In this document: positions 1 to 6,937 of the stretch, one piece after another
Numbering within the stretch: the first letter of the stretch is position 1
Layout: each line of letters starts with the position of its first letter
Origin: Streptomyces sp. GSL17-111
GTDB lineage: Bacteria; Actinomycetota; Actinomycetes; Streptomycetales; Streptomycetaceae
Reading direction: 5' to 3'
Length of the DNA: 64,000 nt
NCBI RefSeq assembly: GCF_037911585.1
Contig: NZ_JBAJNS010000001.1
Location: forward strand, 4,263,501-4,327,500
Made by a program: the position numbers and the translations under genes
The notes under the pieces: model-generated
Seen by the model: only the letters and a program-made list of their open reading frames with translations
Told to the model about the DNA's origin: nothing
Databases searched by the model: none

Positions 1-557
1 AGGAGGGGCTGGAGCACCAGGCGCCGATGCCCGACGCGCCCGACCCGGAGTCGCTGCCGACGGCCGCCGAGCTGCTGCCCCGGCACGCGCACCTGTTCTC
101 CGACCCCAGCGTCGCCGAGCGGCTGGCGGAGGCCCGCGCGGCCGTCGACCTGCGCTACGTCAACGAGCCGCCGTACGCCGCCGCCGGGAGGGGCCCGGCC
201 GAGCCGCGCTCACAGGTGTGGTTCCGCACCAACGGCAAGCTGGACGGCGAGCGTGACCAGCCGATGCTGCACATCTGCCTGGCCACCTACGTCTCGGACA
301 TGACGCTGCTGGACTCGGTCCTGCTCGCGCACGGCCGGGGCGGCTGGACGGTCGGGGACGTCGTCGGGGCCAGCCTCGACCACGCGATGTGGTTCCACCG
401 CCCCTTCCGGGCCGACGAGTGGCTGCTGTACGACCAGGAGAGCCCCACCGCGCAGGGCGGCCGGGGGCTCGGCAAGGGCAGCATCTACACGGCGGACGGG
501 CGCCTGGTGGCCTCCGTCATCCAGGAGGGCGCCGTCCGCGTCCCCCGCTCGCGCTGA
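1..557 (+). CDS. Acyl-CoA thioesterase II (TesB), 3' part only
   Basis: The reading frame is open from the window edge (first whole codon at base 3) to a TGA at 557, so the gene begins upstream. The visible 184 residues match the C-terminal hotdog repeat of TesB: a substrate-pocket region rich in Trp/His, then the family-typical end reading DQESPTAQGGRGLGKG followed by VASVIQEG. TesB-family enzymes hydrolyse medium and long acyl-CoA to free acid and CoA in the cytoplasm. An internal ATG at 27 has no ribosome site and lies within conserved sequence, so it is not the start. It is convergent with the next gene, with 51 bp between them and no obvious terminator hairpin. Confidence 0.85.
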   Translation, partial: EGLEHQAPMPDAPDPESLPTAAELLPRHAHLFSDPSVAERLAEARAAVDLRYVNEPPYAAAGRGPAEPRSQVWFRTNGKLDGERDQPMLHICLATYVSDMTLLDSVLLAHGRGGWTVGDVVGASLDHAMWFHRPFRADEWLLYDQESPTAQGGRGLGKGSIYTADGRLVASVIQEGAVRVPRSR

Positions 558-608
558 CACCCTCCTGGACCCCTGGCCCCCCTGGACCCCTTGTCGGCCC
601 GGCGGACG

Positions 609-1436
609 TCAGAGCGCGAGCCCGGCGGCGGCCAGCAGGTAGGCGGTCATGGGCTCGTAGAAGCGCGGGTTCACCACGTGGTCGTCGAGCGGTACCGCCA
701 CCGCGAGGGTGCCCTCGGCCTCGGCGAGGAAGAGCGCCGGGTCGTTGCAGTCGGCGAAGCCGACCGTGTCGAGCCCCTGCTGCCCGGCGTACCCGGCCCA
801 TCCGTGGTCGGCGAGGACGAGGTCGGGCAGCGGCTCGCCGTGCCGGGGCAGGGCGTCGAGGATGGCCCGCATCGGCTCGGGGGAGTGGGTGTGCCACAGG
901 GTCGCCCCGCGCTCGTGCATGGCGACGTCGGCGAGCTGGACGACGACGCCCTCGTCGGCCACCAGGCCCAGCGGCACCCGGACGACGTGGCACCCGGCGA
1001 CGCGGAGCGCGGCGGCCACGCTGCGGTGCACGTCGAGCAGCCCGCCCGGGTGGCCGGTGGCGAAGAGGACCCGCTCACCCGCGTCGGCGGCCTTGCGCAG
1101 CCGCACGGCGGCCCGCTCCAGGGCGTCCACGGTGAGGTCCGGGTCGATGGTGTCCTGTCCGGCGCGGTGCTCCGGGTCGTCGACGACCCCCACCCGCTCC
1201 GCCATGACGGCCAGCACGTCCTGCTCGTCGGTCCAGCGGTCGCCCAGTTCGAGCCCGAACCAGTAGTAGCGGTCCCCGTTGGCCAGCGCCCGGAAGTGCG
1301 CCAGGTTGTTCTCGCGCGGTGTCGCGACGTCCCCGGCGATGCGGGTGTGCCGCAGGTGCTCGACCAGCTCCGCGCGGGTGGGCACGGGGGGCTGCGGGGG
1401 CGGGGGGCCGACGGGCGGTTCCATGGGTGCGGGCAT
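609..1436 (-). CDS. Conserved actinobacterial protein (phosphatase-like annotation class), function unknown
   Basis: Encodes about 275 residues starting at ATG 1436 (MPAPMEPP), followed by a proline-rich N-terminus and then a well-ordered soluble domain. Visible landmarks are ATGHPGGLLDVH near the middle, LWHTHSPEPM, and LADHGWAGYAGQQGLD with ADCNDPALFLAEAEG towards the end. The Asp/His-rich loops suggest a metal or phosphate site. I recall relatives being labelled phosphatase in Streptomyces, but I see no classical phosphatase motif, so no activity is claimed. There are no membrane segments or signal peptide. It is divergent from speB with 114 bp between starts. No strong ribosome site precedes the start; ATG 1424 is the alternative. 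Confidence 0.65.
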   Translation of the reverse strand: MPAPMEPPVGPPPPQPPVPTRAELVEHLRHTRIAGDVATPRENNLAHFRALANGDRYYWFGLELGDRWTDEQDVLAVMAERVGVVDDPEHRAGQDTIDPDLTVDALERAAVRLRKAADAGERVLFATGHPGGLLDVHRSVAAALRVAGCHVVRVPLGLVADEGVVVQLADVAMHERGATLWHTHSPEPMRAILDALPRHGEPLPDLVLADHGWAGYAGQQGLDTVGFADCNDPALFLAEAEGTLAVAVPLDDHVVNPRFYEPMTAYLLAAAGLAL

Positions 1437-1550
1437 GCCGCCATTGTCGCCCGTACGTGCGGTCGATGGACCATGTGTCCAAAACCCGGCACCTCTCCGC
1501 TCAGAAACGTCCATGTCAGGGACGCCCGCGCGCCACCTACCCTCGCGCGT

Positions 1551-2531
1551 ATGAGCAGTGAGACGAGCCCCCACCCCTCCGGCCGTCCCGTCGGTCCCGT
1601 CGACTCCTCCCGCGTCCCGCGCTACGCCGGCCCGGCCACCTTCGCCCGGCTGCCGCGGCTGGACGAGGTCGGCGGCGCGGACGTCGCGGTGGTCGGCGTC
1701 CCCTTCGACTCGGGCGTGTCCTACCGGCCCGGCGCCCGCTTCGGCGGCAACGCGATCCGCGAGGCCTCCCGGTTGCTCCGCCCCTACAACCCGGCCCAGG
1801 ACGCCTCCCCCTTCGCCCTGGCCCAGGTGGCGGACGCCGGCGACATCGCGGTGAACCCGTTCAACATCGACGAGGCCGTCGAGACGGTGCAGGCCGCCGC
1901 CGACGAGATCCTGGACAGCGGCGCCCGCATGATGACACTGGGCGGCGACCACACCATCGCGCTGCCGCTGCTGCGCTCGGTGGCCCGCAGGCACGGGCCG
2001 GTGGCCCTGCTGCACTTCGACGCCCACCTGGACACCTGGGACACCTACTTCGGCGCCGAGTACACCCACGGCACGCCGTTCCGCCGCGCGGTGGAGGAGG
2101 GCGTCCTCGACACCTCGGCGCTGTCCCACGTGGGCACCCGGGGCCCGCTGTACGGGAAGAAGGACCTGGACGACGACGAGAAGATGGGCTTCGGCATCGT
2201 CACCTCCGCCGACGTCATGCGGCGCGGCGTCGACGAGGTCACCGACCAGCTGCGCCAGCGCATCGGGGACCGCCCGCTGTACATCTCGATCGACATCGAC
2301 GTGCTGGACCCCGCCCACGCGCCGGGTACGGGCACGCCCGAGGCGGGCGGCCTCACCTCGCGCGAGCTGCTGGAGATCCTGCGCGGCCTCGCCGGGTGCC
2401 ATCTGGTCTCCGCCGACCTGGTGGAGGTGGCGCCGGCGTACGACCACGCCGAGATCACCTCCGTCGCGGCGTCCCACACGGCGTACGAGCTGACGACGAT
2501 CATGTCCCGGCAGATCGCGGCGGGCCGCTGA
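1551..2531 (+). CDS. speB: Agmatinase
   Basis: A 326-residue ureohydrolase that converts agmatine to putrescine and urea (arginine-decarboxylase route of polyamine synthesis, cytoplasmic). The binuclear manganese motifs are all present and in order: GGDHTIALP, HFDAHLDTW, and SIDIDVLDPAHAPGTGTPE. The N-terminal block VGVPFDSGVSYRPGARFGGNAIR is typical of agmatinase rather than arginase. Length is normal for the family. The ATG at 1551 fits the usual short N-terminal tail; the open frame extends further upstream but that stretch is antisense to the neighbouring gene. Related activities such as guanidinobutyrase cannot be excluded by sequence alone. Confidence 0.88.
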   Translation: MSSETSPHPSGRPVGPVDSSRVPRYAGPATFARLPRLDEVGGADVAVVGVPFDSGVSYRPGARFGGNAIREASRLLRPYNPAQDASPFALAQVADAGDIAVNPFNIDEAVETVQAAADEILDSGARMMTLGGDHTIALPLLRSVARRHGPVALLHFDAHLDTWDTYFGAEYTHGTPFRRAVEEGVLDTSALSHVGTRGPLYGKKDLDDDEKMGFGIVTSADVMRRGVDEVTDQLRQRIGDRPLYISIDIDVLDPAHAPGTGTPEAGGLTSRELLEILRGLAGCHLVSADLVEVAPAYDHAEITSVAASHTAYELTTIMSRQIAAGR

Positions 2532-2699
2532 CGGAGGGCTCCGACGGTGACGCCGTCCGGTGCTGAGGCCGTCGGACGGCCGCATGGGCCGCGCGCATGT
2601 GCACGGTGCACTGGAAGGCCATGATTTCGGCAGGGTGACCGACGTGTTTCGGCCGTGTTCCCGGCGGCCTGTAAGCCGCCGTTGACAGGTCCTGTTGGG

Positions 2700-3009
2700 C
2701 ATCGTGCCCAGCGTCTGGCACATTACCGCTGGTAGGGAGCTTGCGAGCGTTCGGTTACCAACTGGTAGGTGTATTACTTCCTGCCACTCATTTAACACAC
2801 AACGTTACTGATTCTGTTCGGTCGATGTGCAAACCGTGGTGATTATCGACCAGACTCCCTCACGTAATCCCGCGGGACGGGGTGTCGAAGACGCTAGGCG
2901 GCGGTGCTGGCCCTGTGGGGGGTGCTGGCCCGTCAAGTGCCACCAGCGCGACGCCCCGCCGGAACGGTCCTGGAGAGAGGCCTGACTCTCCGGGGCCGTT
3001 CCCTTTTCC
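2700..3009 (+). ncRNA. Candidate leader or small RNA ending in an intrinsic terminator upstream of gdhA
   Basis: The 626 bp between speB and gdhA contain no plausible gene. Bases 2700-2850 are markedly AT-richer than the surroundings, as expected for a promoter region. They include a dyad (GGTCGAT at 2820-2826 and ATCGACC at 2845-2851). An 11-bp direct repeat (GGTGCTGGCCC at 2903-2913 and 2921-2931) follows, then a perfect terminator at 2961-3009. A transcript starting in the AT-rich part would be a short RNA of roughly 150-250 nt, or an attenuated leader of gdhA. The 5' end is a guess. I do not recognise a known riboswitch family. Confidence 0.4.
2961..3009 (+). terminator. Intrinsic terminator 5' of gdhA
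   Basis: Bases 2961-2977 pair with 2986-3002 as a 17-bp stem (only one G-T pair) around an 8-nt loop (AGGCCTGA), directly followed by CTTTTCC. This is a textbook rho-independent terminator reading on the + strand. It sits about 430 bp after speB and 149 bp before gdhA, so it is better placed to end a leader or small RNA than to end speB itself. Confidence 0.8.
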
Positions 3010-3157
3010 GCCGCGACGTCCCGGCCGCCCCGCCCGTCCCCCGACCCGGTGCCCGCCCTCCCGACGCCCTTGTGGGGTGTGCGACAGTTTGGCCCGACGT
3101 CCCTCCGAGGCCTCTACGGTCGGCGGAGACGGAGGCCGAGGGAGAGGATGCCACGCG

Positions 3158-4489
3158 ATGCGCGACGAGCTGTACGACGAGATCCTGCGGCGCAACCCGG
3201 GTGAGCCCGAGTTCCACCAGGCGGTCCACGAGGTGCTGGACACCCTCGGCCCGGTGCTGCGGGCCCGTCCCGAACTGGTGGAGGCGCGGATCGTCGAGCG
3301 GATCTGCGAGCCGGAGCGGCAGCTGATGTTCCGCGTGCCGTGGCAGGACGACGCCGGTCGGATCCAGGTCCACCGGGGCTTCCGCGTCGAGTTCAACAGC
3401 GCGCTCGGCCCGTACAAGGGCGGGCTGCGCTTCCACCCCTCCGTCAACCTCGGCATCGTGAAGTTCCTCGGCTTCGAGCAGATCTTCAAGAACGCGCTCA
3501 CCGGGCTCGGCATCGGCGGCGGCAAGGGCGGCAGCGACTTCGACCCGCGCGGCCGGTCCGACGCCGAGGTCATGCGCTTCTGCCAGTCCTTCATGACCGA
3601 GCTGTACCGCCACCTGGGCGAGCACACGGACGTCCCGGCCGGCGACATCGGCGTCGGCAGTCGCGAGATCGGCTACCTCTTCGGCCAGTACCGCCGCGTC
3701 ACCAACCGCTGGGAGGCCGGCGCGCTCACCGGCAAGGCGCCCGGCTGGGGCGGCTCCCTGGCCCGTAAGGAGGCCACCGGCTACGGCGCCGTGCTCTTCG
3801 CCGCCGAGATGCTGCGGGTGCGCGGCGAGGAGCTGGACGGCCAGCAGGTCACCGTCTCCGGCTCCGGGAACGTCGCGATCTACGCCGTCGAGAAGGCCCA
3901 GGCCCTCGGCGCCCACGTCCTGACCTGCTCCGACTCGGGCGGTTACGTGGTGGACGAGAAGGGTGTCGACGTCGAGCTGCTGCGGCAGGTCAAGGAGGTC
4001 GAGCGGGGCCGGCTCAGCGACTACGTCGAGCGGCGCGGCTCCTCGGCCCGCCACGTGTCCGGCGGCAGCGTCTGGGACGTCCCGGCGGACGTGGCCCTGC
4101 CCTGCGCCACGCAGAACGAACTGGACGGCCGGGCCGCCGCCGCGCTCGTCCAGGCGGGCGTGAAGGCCGTCTCGGAAGGCGCCAACATGCCCTGCACGCC
4201 CGAGGCCGTCACGGCGTTCACGGAGGCGGGCGTGGCCTTCGGCCCCGGCAAGGCCGCCAACGCGGGCGGGGTGGCCACCAGCGCTCTGGAGATGCGCCAG
4301 AACGCCGCCCGAACGCCGTGGACGCACGAGGAGGTGGAGGAGGCGCTGACGGGCATCATGCGCGACATCCACGCCACCTGCCACGAGACCGCCGAACGGT
4401 ACGGGGCGCCGGGCGACTACGTGCTCGGCGCCAACGCCGCCGGCTTCGAGCGGGTGGCCGACGCGATGCTCGCCCAGGGCCTCATCTGA
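3158..4489 (+). CDS. gdhA: NADP-specific glutamate dehydrogenase
   Basis: A 443-residue hexameric-type enzyme for 2-oxoglutarate + ammonia + NADPH to glutamate. The substrate-binding block reads RGFRVEFNSALGPYKGGLRFHPSVN and the catalytic lysine region is GIGGGKGG; the Rossmann fold carries SGSGNVAIYAVEKA, and the C-terminal domain has AVSEGANMPCTPEA. Length matches the small (about 450 aa) NADP class. The ATG at 3158 gives the family-standard N-terminus (MRDELYDEIL) with a GGGAGAGG purine run about 10 nt upstream; the frame stays open further upstream but that part is not conserved in type. Expression may be set by the terminator in its leader. Confidence 0.92.
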   Translation: MRDELYDEILRRNPGEPEFHQAVHEVLDTLGPVLRARPELVEARIVERICEPERQLMFRVPWQDDAGRIQVHRGFRVEFNSALGPYKGGLRFHPSVNLGIVKFLGFEQIFKNALTGLGIGGGKGGSDFDPRGRSDAEVMRFCQSFMTELYRHLGEHTDVPAGDIGVGSREIGYLFGQYRRVTNRWEAGALTGKAPGWGGSLARKEATGYGAVLFAAEMLRVRGEELDGQQVTVSGSGNVAIYAVEKAQALGAHVLTCSDSGGYVVDEKGVDVELLRQVKEVERGRLSDYVERRGSSARHVSGGSVWDVPADVALPCATQNELDGRAAAALVQAGVKAVSEGANMPCTPEAVTAFTEAGVAFGPGKAANAGGVATSALEMRQNAARTPWTHEEVEEALTGIMRDIHATCHETAERYGAPGDYVLGANAAGFERVADAMLAQGLI

Positions 4490-4513
4490 GCCGGGCCCGG
4501 CTGCGCACGGGCC

Positions 4514-5416
4514 TCACAGCTCCGTGAGCAGCCGGCGCAGGAACTCCGTCGTGCGCGCGTGGGTGTCGGCGGCCGCGCACAGGCGGTCCATCACGACCAT
4601 GTACGTCTCCACCTCGGCCCGCTTGTCGAGGTAGAGGGCGCTGGTGAGCTGCTCCAGGTAGACGATGTCGGGGAGGTCCGGCTCGGTGAACCGCAGCAGC
4701 GTCACCGGGCCTCCGGCCGCCGCCAGGCCGCCGATGCTGAAGGGCGCCACCTGGAGGGTGACGTTCGGCCGTTCGGCGACGTCGAGCAGGTGCCTGATCT
4801 GCCCGCGCATCACCTCGGGGCCGCCGAGCGGGCGCCGCAGGGCGGCCTCGTCGATGACCGCCCACAGCCGGGGGCCGTGCTCCCGCGTCAGGCACTCCTG
4901 GCGGCGCATCCGCAGCCGTACCCGGCGTTCGATCTCGGCGTCCCCGGCCCGGCCGTGGCCGAGCAGGGTGACGGCCCTGGCGTACGCGGCCGTCTGGAGG
5001 AGGCCGGGCACGAACTGGACCTCGTACGTCCGGATCAGGGAGGCGGCCTCCTCCAGACCGAGGAGCGTTTCCAGCCACCCGGGCAGCACGTCCCCGTACT
5101 GGTGCCACCATCCCGGGTTGTTCGCGTGCCGGGCGAGGGTGAGGAACTCCTCGCGCTGCTCGGGGTCGTGCACGCCGTAGAGCGTGAGCAGGTCCGCGAC
5201 GTCCCGCTCCTTGTAGCCGACGCGGCCGAGCTCGAGCCGGCTGATCTTGGCGTGCGAGCCGCGGATCGCGTCCCCGGCGGCCTCCCGGGTGATGCCGCTG
5301 GCCTCCCGCATCCGCCGCAGGTGGGTGCCGAGCACGATGCGCAGCACCGTCGGCCCGCCGCGCGGCTGGGCCAGGAGCCGACGGACCGAGGAGTCGTACT
5401 CGGGTTGGGCTGACAT
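4514..5416 (-). CDS. XRE-family (WhiJ-like) regulator with DUF5753 domain
   Basis: A 300-residue DNA-binding protein. Residues about 15-75 form an XRE helix-turn-helix (LGTHLRRMREASGITREAAGD, then SHAKISRLELGRVGYKERDV). The rest is the DUF5753 effector domain with YEVQFVPGLLQTAAYARAV and the typical end RRLLTEL. Start at ATG 5416 is supported by AGGAG 8 nt upstream. Members of this family in Streptomyces (WhiJ, Scr1-type) are paired with a DUF397 protein, as here 86 bp upstream in the same direction, and influence sporulation or antibiotic production. It probably binds the divergent promoter region that carries 12-bp repeats. Confidence 0.85.
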   Translation of the reverse strand: MSAQPEYDSSVRRLLAQPRGGPTVLRIVLGTHLRRMREASGITREAAGDAIRGSHAKISRLELGRVGYKERDVADLLTLYGVHDPEQREEFLTLARHANNPGWWHQYGDVLPGWLETLLGLEEAASLIRTYEVQFVPGLLQTAAYARAVTLLGHGRAGDAEIERRVRLRMRRQECLTREHGPRLWAVIDEAALRRPLGGPEVMRGQIRHLLDVAERPNVTLQVAPFSIGGLAAAGGPVTLLRFTEPDLPDIVYLEQLTSALYLDKRAEVETYMVVMDRLCAAADTHARTTEFLRRLLTEL

Positions 5417-5502
5417 CACGCCTGCTCCTGCGGGCTCTGTGGTGCTGGTGGTAAGGGGACGGCCGCCAAGTCTCCCATTACGGGAGCGGACTGTACAACG
5501 GG

Positions 5503-5808
5503 TCAGCGGCCGGTCACGAGGTCGTCGAACTCGCCGTCCTTGGCGCCCAGGATGAAGGCGGTGATCTCCGCCTCGGTGTAGATCAGCGCCGGCCCGGTGG
5601 GGAACCGGGAGTTGCGTACGGCGACGCGGCCGCCCGGCAGTTCGGCCACCTCCACGCAGTTGCCGCTGGGGTTGCTGCGTCGGCTCTTGCGCCATCTGAC
5701 GCCGAGCAGCCGGTCGGCCGGCACGCCGTTGGCGCCGGTGCCGTCCTCGGGGGTGTCGGTGCCGTACGCCGCCGTCGTGGGGAGTGCCGTGCCTGTCATA
5801 CCTGCCAC
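5503..5808 (-). CDS. DUF397 small protein, partner of the WhiJ-like regulator
   Basis: About 101 residues. The DUF397 core is clear: VRWRKSRRSNPSGNCVEVAEL, then VAVRNSRFPTGPALIYTEAEITAFI and a short acidic tail. Family members are small cytoplasmic proteins coded beside XRE/DUF5753 regulators and act as their partners or antagonists. I choose GTG 5808 because GAGG lies 5 nt upstream. ATG 5799, nine bases further in, is nearly as good. A start further upstream would translate the tandem 12-bp repeats as a Met/Gln-rich stretch, which is unlike this family. Confidence 0.75.
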   Translation of the reverse strand: MAGMTGTALPTTAAYGTDTPEDGTGANGVPADRLLGVRWRKSRRSNPSGNCVEVAELPGGRVAVRNSRFPTGPALIYTEAEITAFILGAKDGEFDDLVTGR

Positions 5809-5877
5809 TTCTGCCTCTTTTGTCACTTCAGTACCACCATGATCTCTGGCTGAATACTGCCTCAGGAACCCCCGTAA

Positions 5878-5913
5878 TTGCATCTGTACTTGCATCCGCA
5901 CTTGCAGCCGTAA
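5878..5913. repeat. Three tandem 12-bp repeats in the DUF397/HATPase divergent promoter
   Basis: Units TTGCATCTGTAC, TTGCATCCGCAC and TTGCAGCCGTAA follow each other without gaps, with a further TTGCC at 5920. They lie 70-105 bp upstream of the DUF397 start and 83-118 bp upstream of the HATPase start. Regular 12-bp spacing in a shared promoter suggests an array of regulator binding sites, most simply for the WhiJ-like protein next door. Confidence 0.6.
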
Positions 5914-5995
5914 GTACAGTTGCCACAGGATGGAACACGCAAGAGTGTTCCCAGCGACGTGAGCGCCACGGAGACAACGGCTGCGGGGTTGGACG

Positions 5996-6793
5996 ATGAC
6001 TCAACCGGCTAGGTGGGCGGCTACCGCTGCCCCCGACACGTCCGGCGGCCTCTCGTACAGTTCCCGGAACCCCTGCGGACCAGGCGGCGCCGACAGCCCG
6101 GCCGGGCCCGGCCCCTGGTCCCTGACGAAGCCCTCCGTCCGGCCCGCGCCCCCCGCCGCCCCTGTCGCGCCCGTCGCGCCCGTCGACACATCGGCCTTCG
6201 CCGCCTGGACGCTGGAGTGCGGGCCCCGCTCGCCCGGCCAGGCCCGCGCCTACGCCCGCGCCGCGCTGCGCGGCTGGGGCCTGGAGGAGCTGACCGACGA
6301 CATAGCGATATCCGTGTCGGAGATGGTCACGAACGCGCTGTGCCACAGCGCCGAGCCGTGGGACCCGCCCACGGCCCAGCCCGTGATGCTGAGCCTGCTC
6401 CGGCAGGGCGGCACCGTCCTGTGCGCCGTCATCGACCCCGGCACCACCGCGCCGGCCGTGCGCGACGCGGACGACCTCGCCGAGGGCGGGCGCGGCCTCC
6501 AGATCGTCGACCACCTCTCCGACGACTGGGGGTGGACGACCCCCGGCGCCAGCGGCAAGGCCGTGTGGGCCCGTTTCTCGGCCCCCGCCGACACCGACAC
6601 CGTCGAGCCCGCCGACCACACCGCCGCCGTCATCGCCCCCGACGGCATCGAGTGCGTCGCCGACCTCCAGGACGAGGCCGAGTGGGACGGGCTGACCCGG
6701 CTCCTCCTCCTGTCCGAGATCCTCTGCGGTGGCCGCCCCACCTGGCTGGACACCATGGGCCTGCGGCCGAGCGACGGCCGTCCGCGCTTCTGA
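5996..6793 (+). CDS. Anti-sigma-type ATP-binding protein (HATPase_c_2, AbaA-like)
   Basis: A 265-residue soluble protein. After a Pro/Ala-rich N-terminal tail of about 65 residues comes a GHKL ATPase fold: the N-box SEMVTNALCHSAE and the G-box GGRGLQIVDHLSDDWGW are intact, with IDPG between them. Streptomyces have many such proteins. Those encoded next to XRE and DUF397 genes form the third member of the WhiJ/AbaA type locus. Its kinase or anti-sigma partner cannot be read from sequence. It is divergently transcribed from the DUF397 gene over 187 bp, sharing the repeat array. Confidence 0.78.
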   Translation: MTQPARWAATAAPDTSGGLSYSSRNPCGPGGADSPAGPGPWSLTKPSVRPAPPAAPVAPVAPVDTSAFAAWTLECGPRSPGQARAYARAALRGWGLEELTDDIAISVSEMVTNALCHSAEPWDPPTAQPVMLSLLRQGGTVLCAVIDPGTTAPAVRDADDLAEGGRGLQIVDHLSDDWGWTTPGASGKAVWARFSAPADTDTVEPADHTAAVIAPDGIECVADLQDEAEWDGLTRLLLLSEILCGGRPTWLDTMGLRPSDGRPRF

Positions 6794-6937
6794 CCGGTCC
6801 GCGTCGCCGCCCGCCCCGCCACCACCCGATCGGACCCGCCCGTCCCGACACCACCGACCTGACCAGGTGGAATGAAACCGGGCCCCGGGACGTTGGGGCT
6901 TTCCGGCGGGACAGGACGACCGGAAGGGCGGGGCCAC

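Noticed and set aside
2682..2711. TTGACA at 2682 as a promoter -35 box
   Set aside because: No TA-rich -10 element follows at 16-19 bp, so on its own it is not convincing.
5809..5901. N-terminal extension of the DUF397 protein up to an ATG at 5901
   Set aside because: It would translate the 12-bp repeats as a Met/Gln repeat unlike any DUF397 protein; a better ribosome site lies before GTG 5808.
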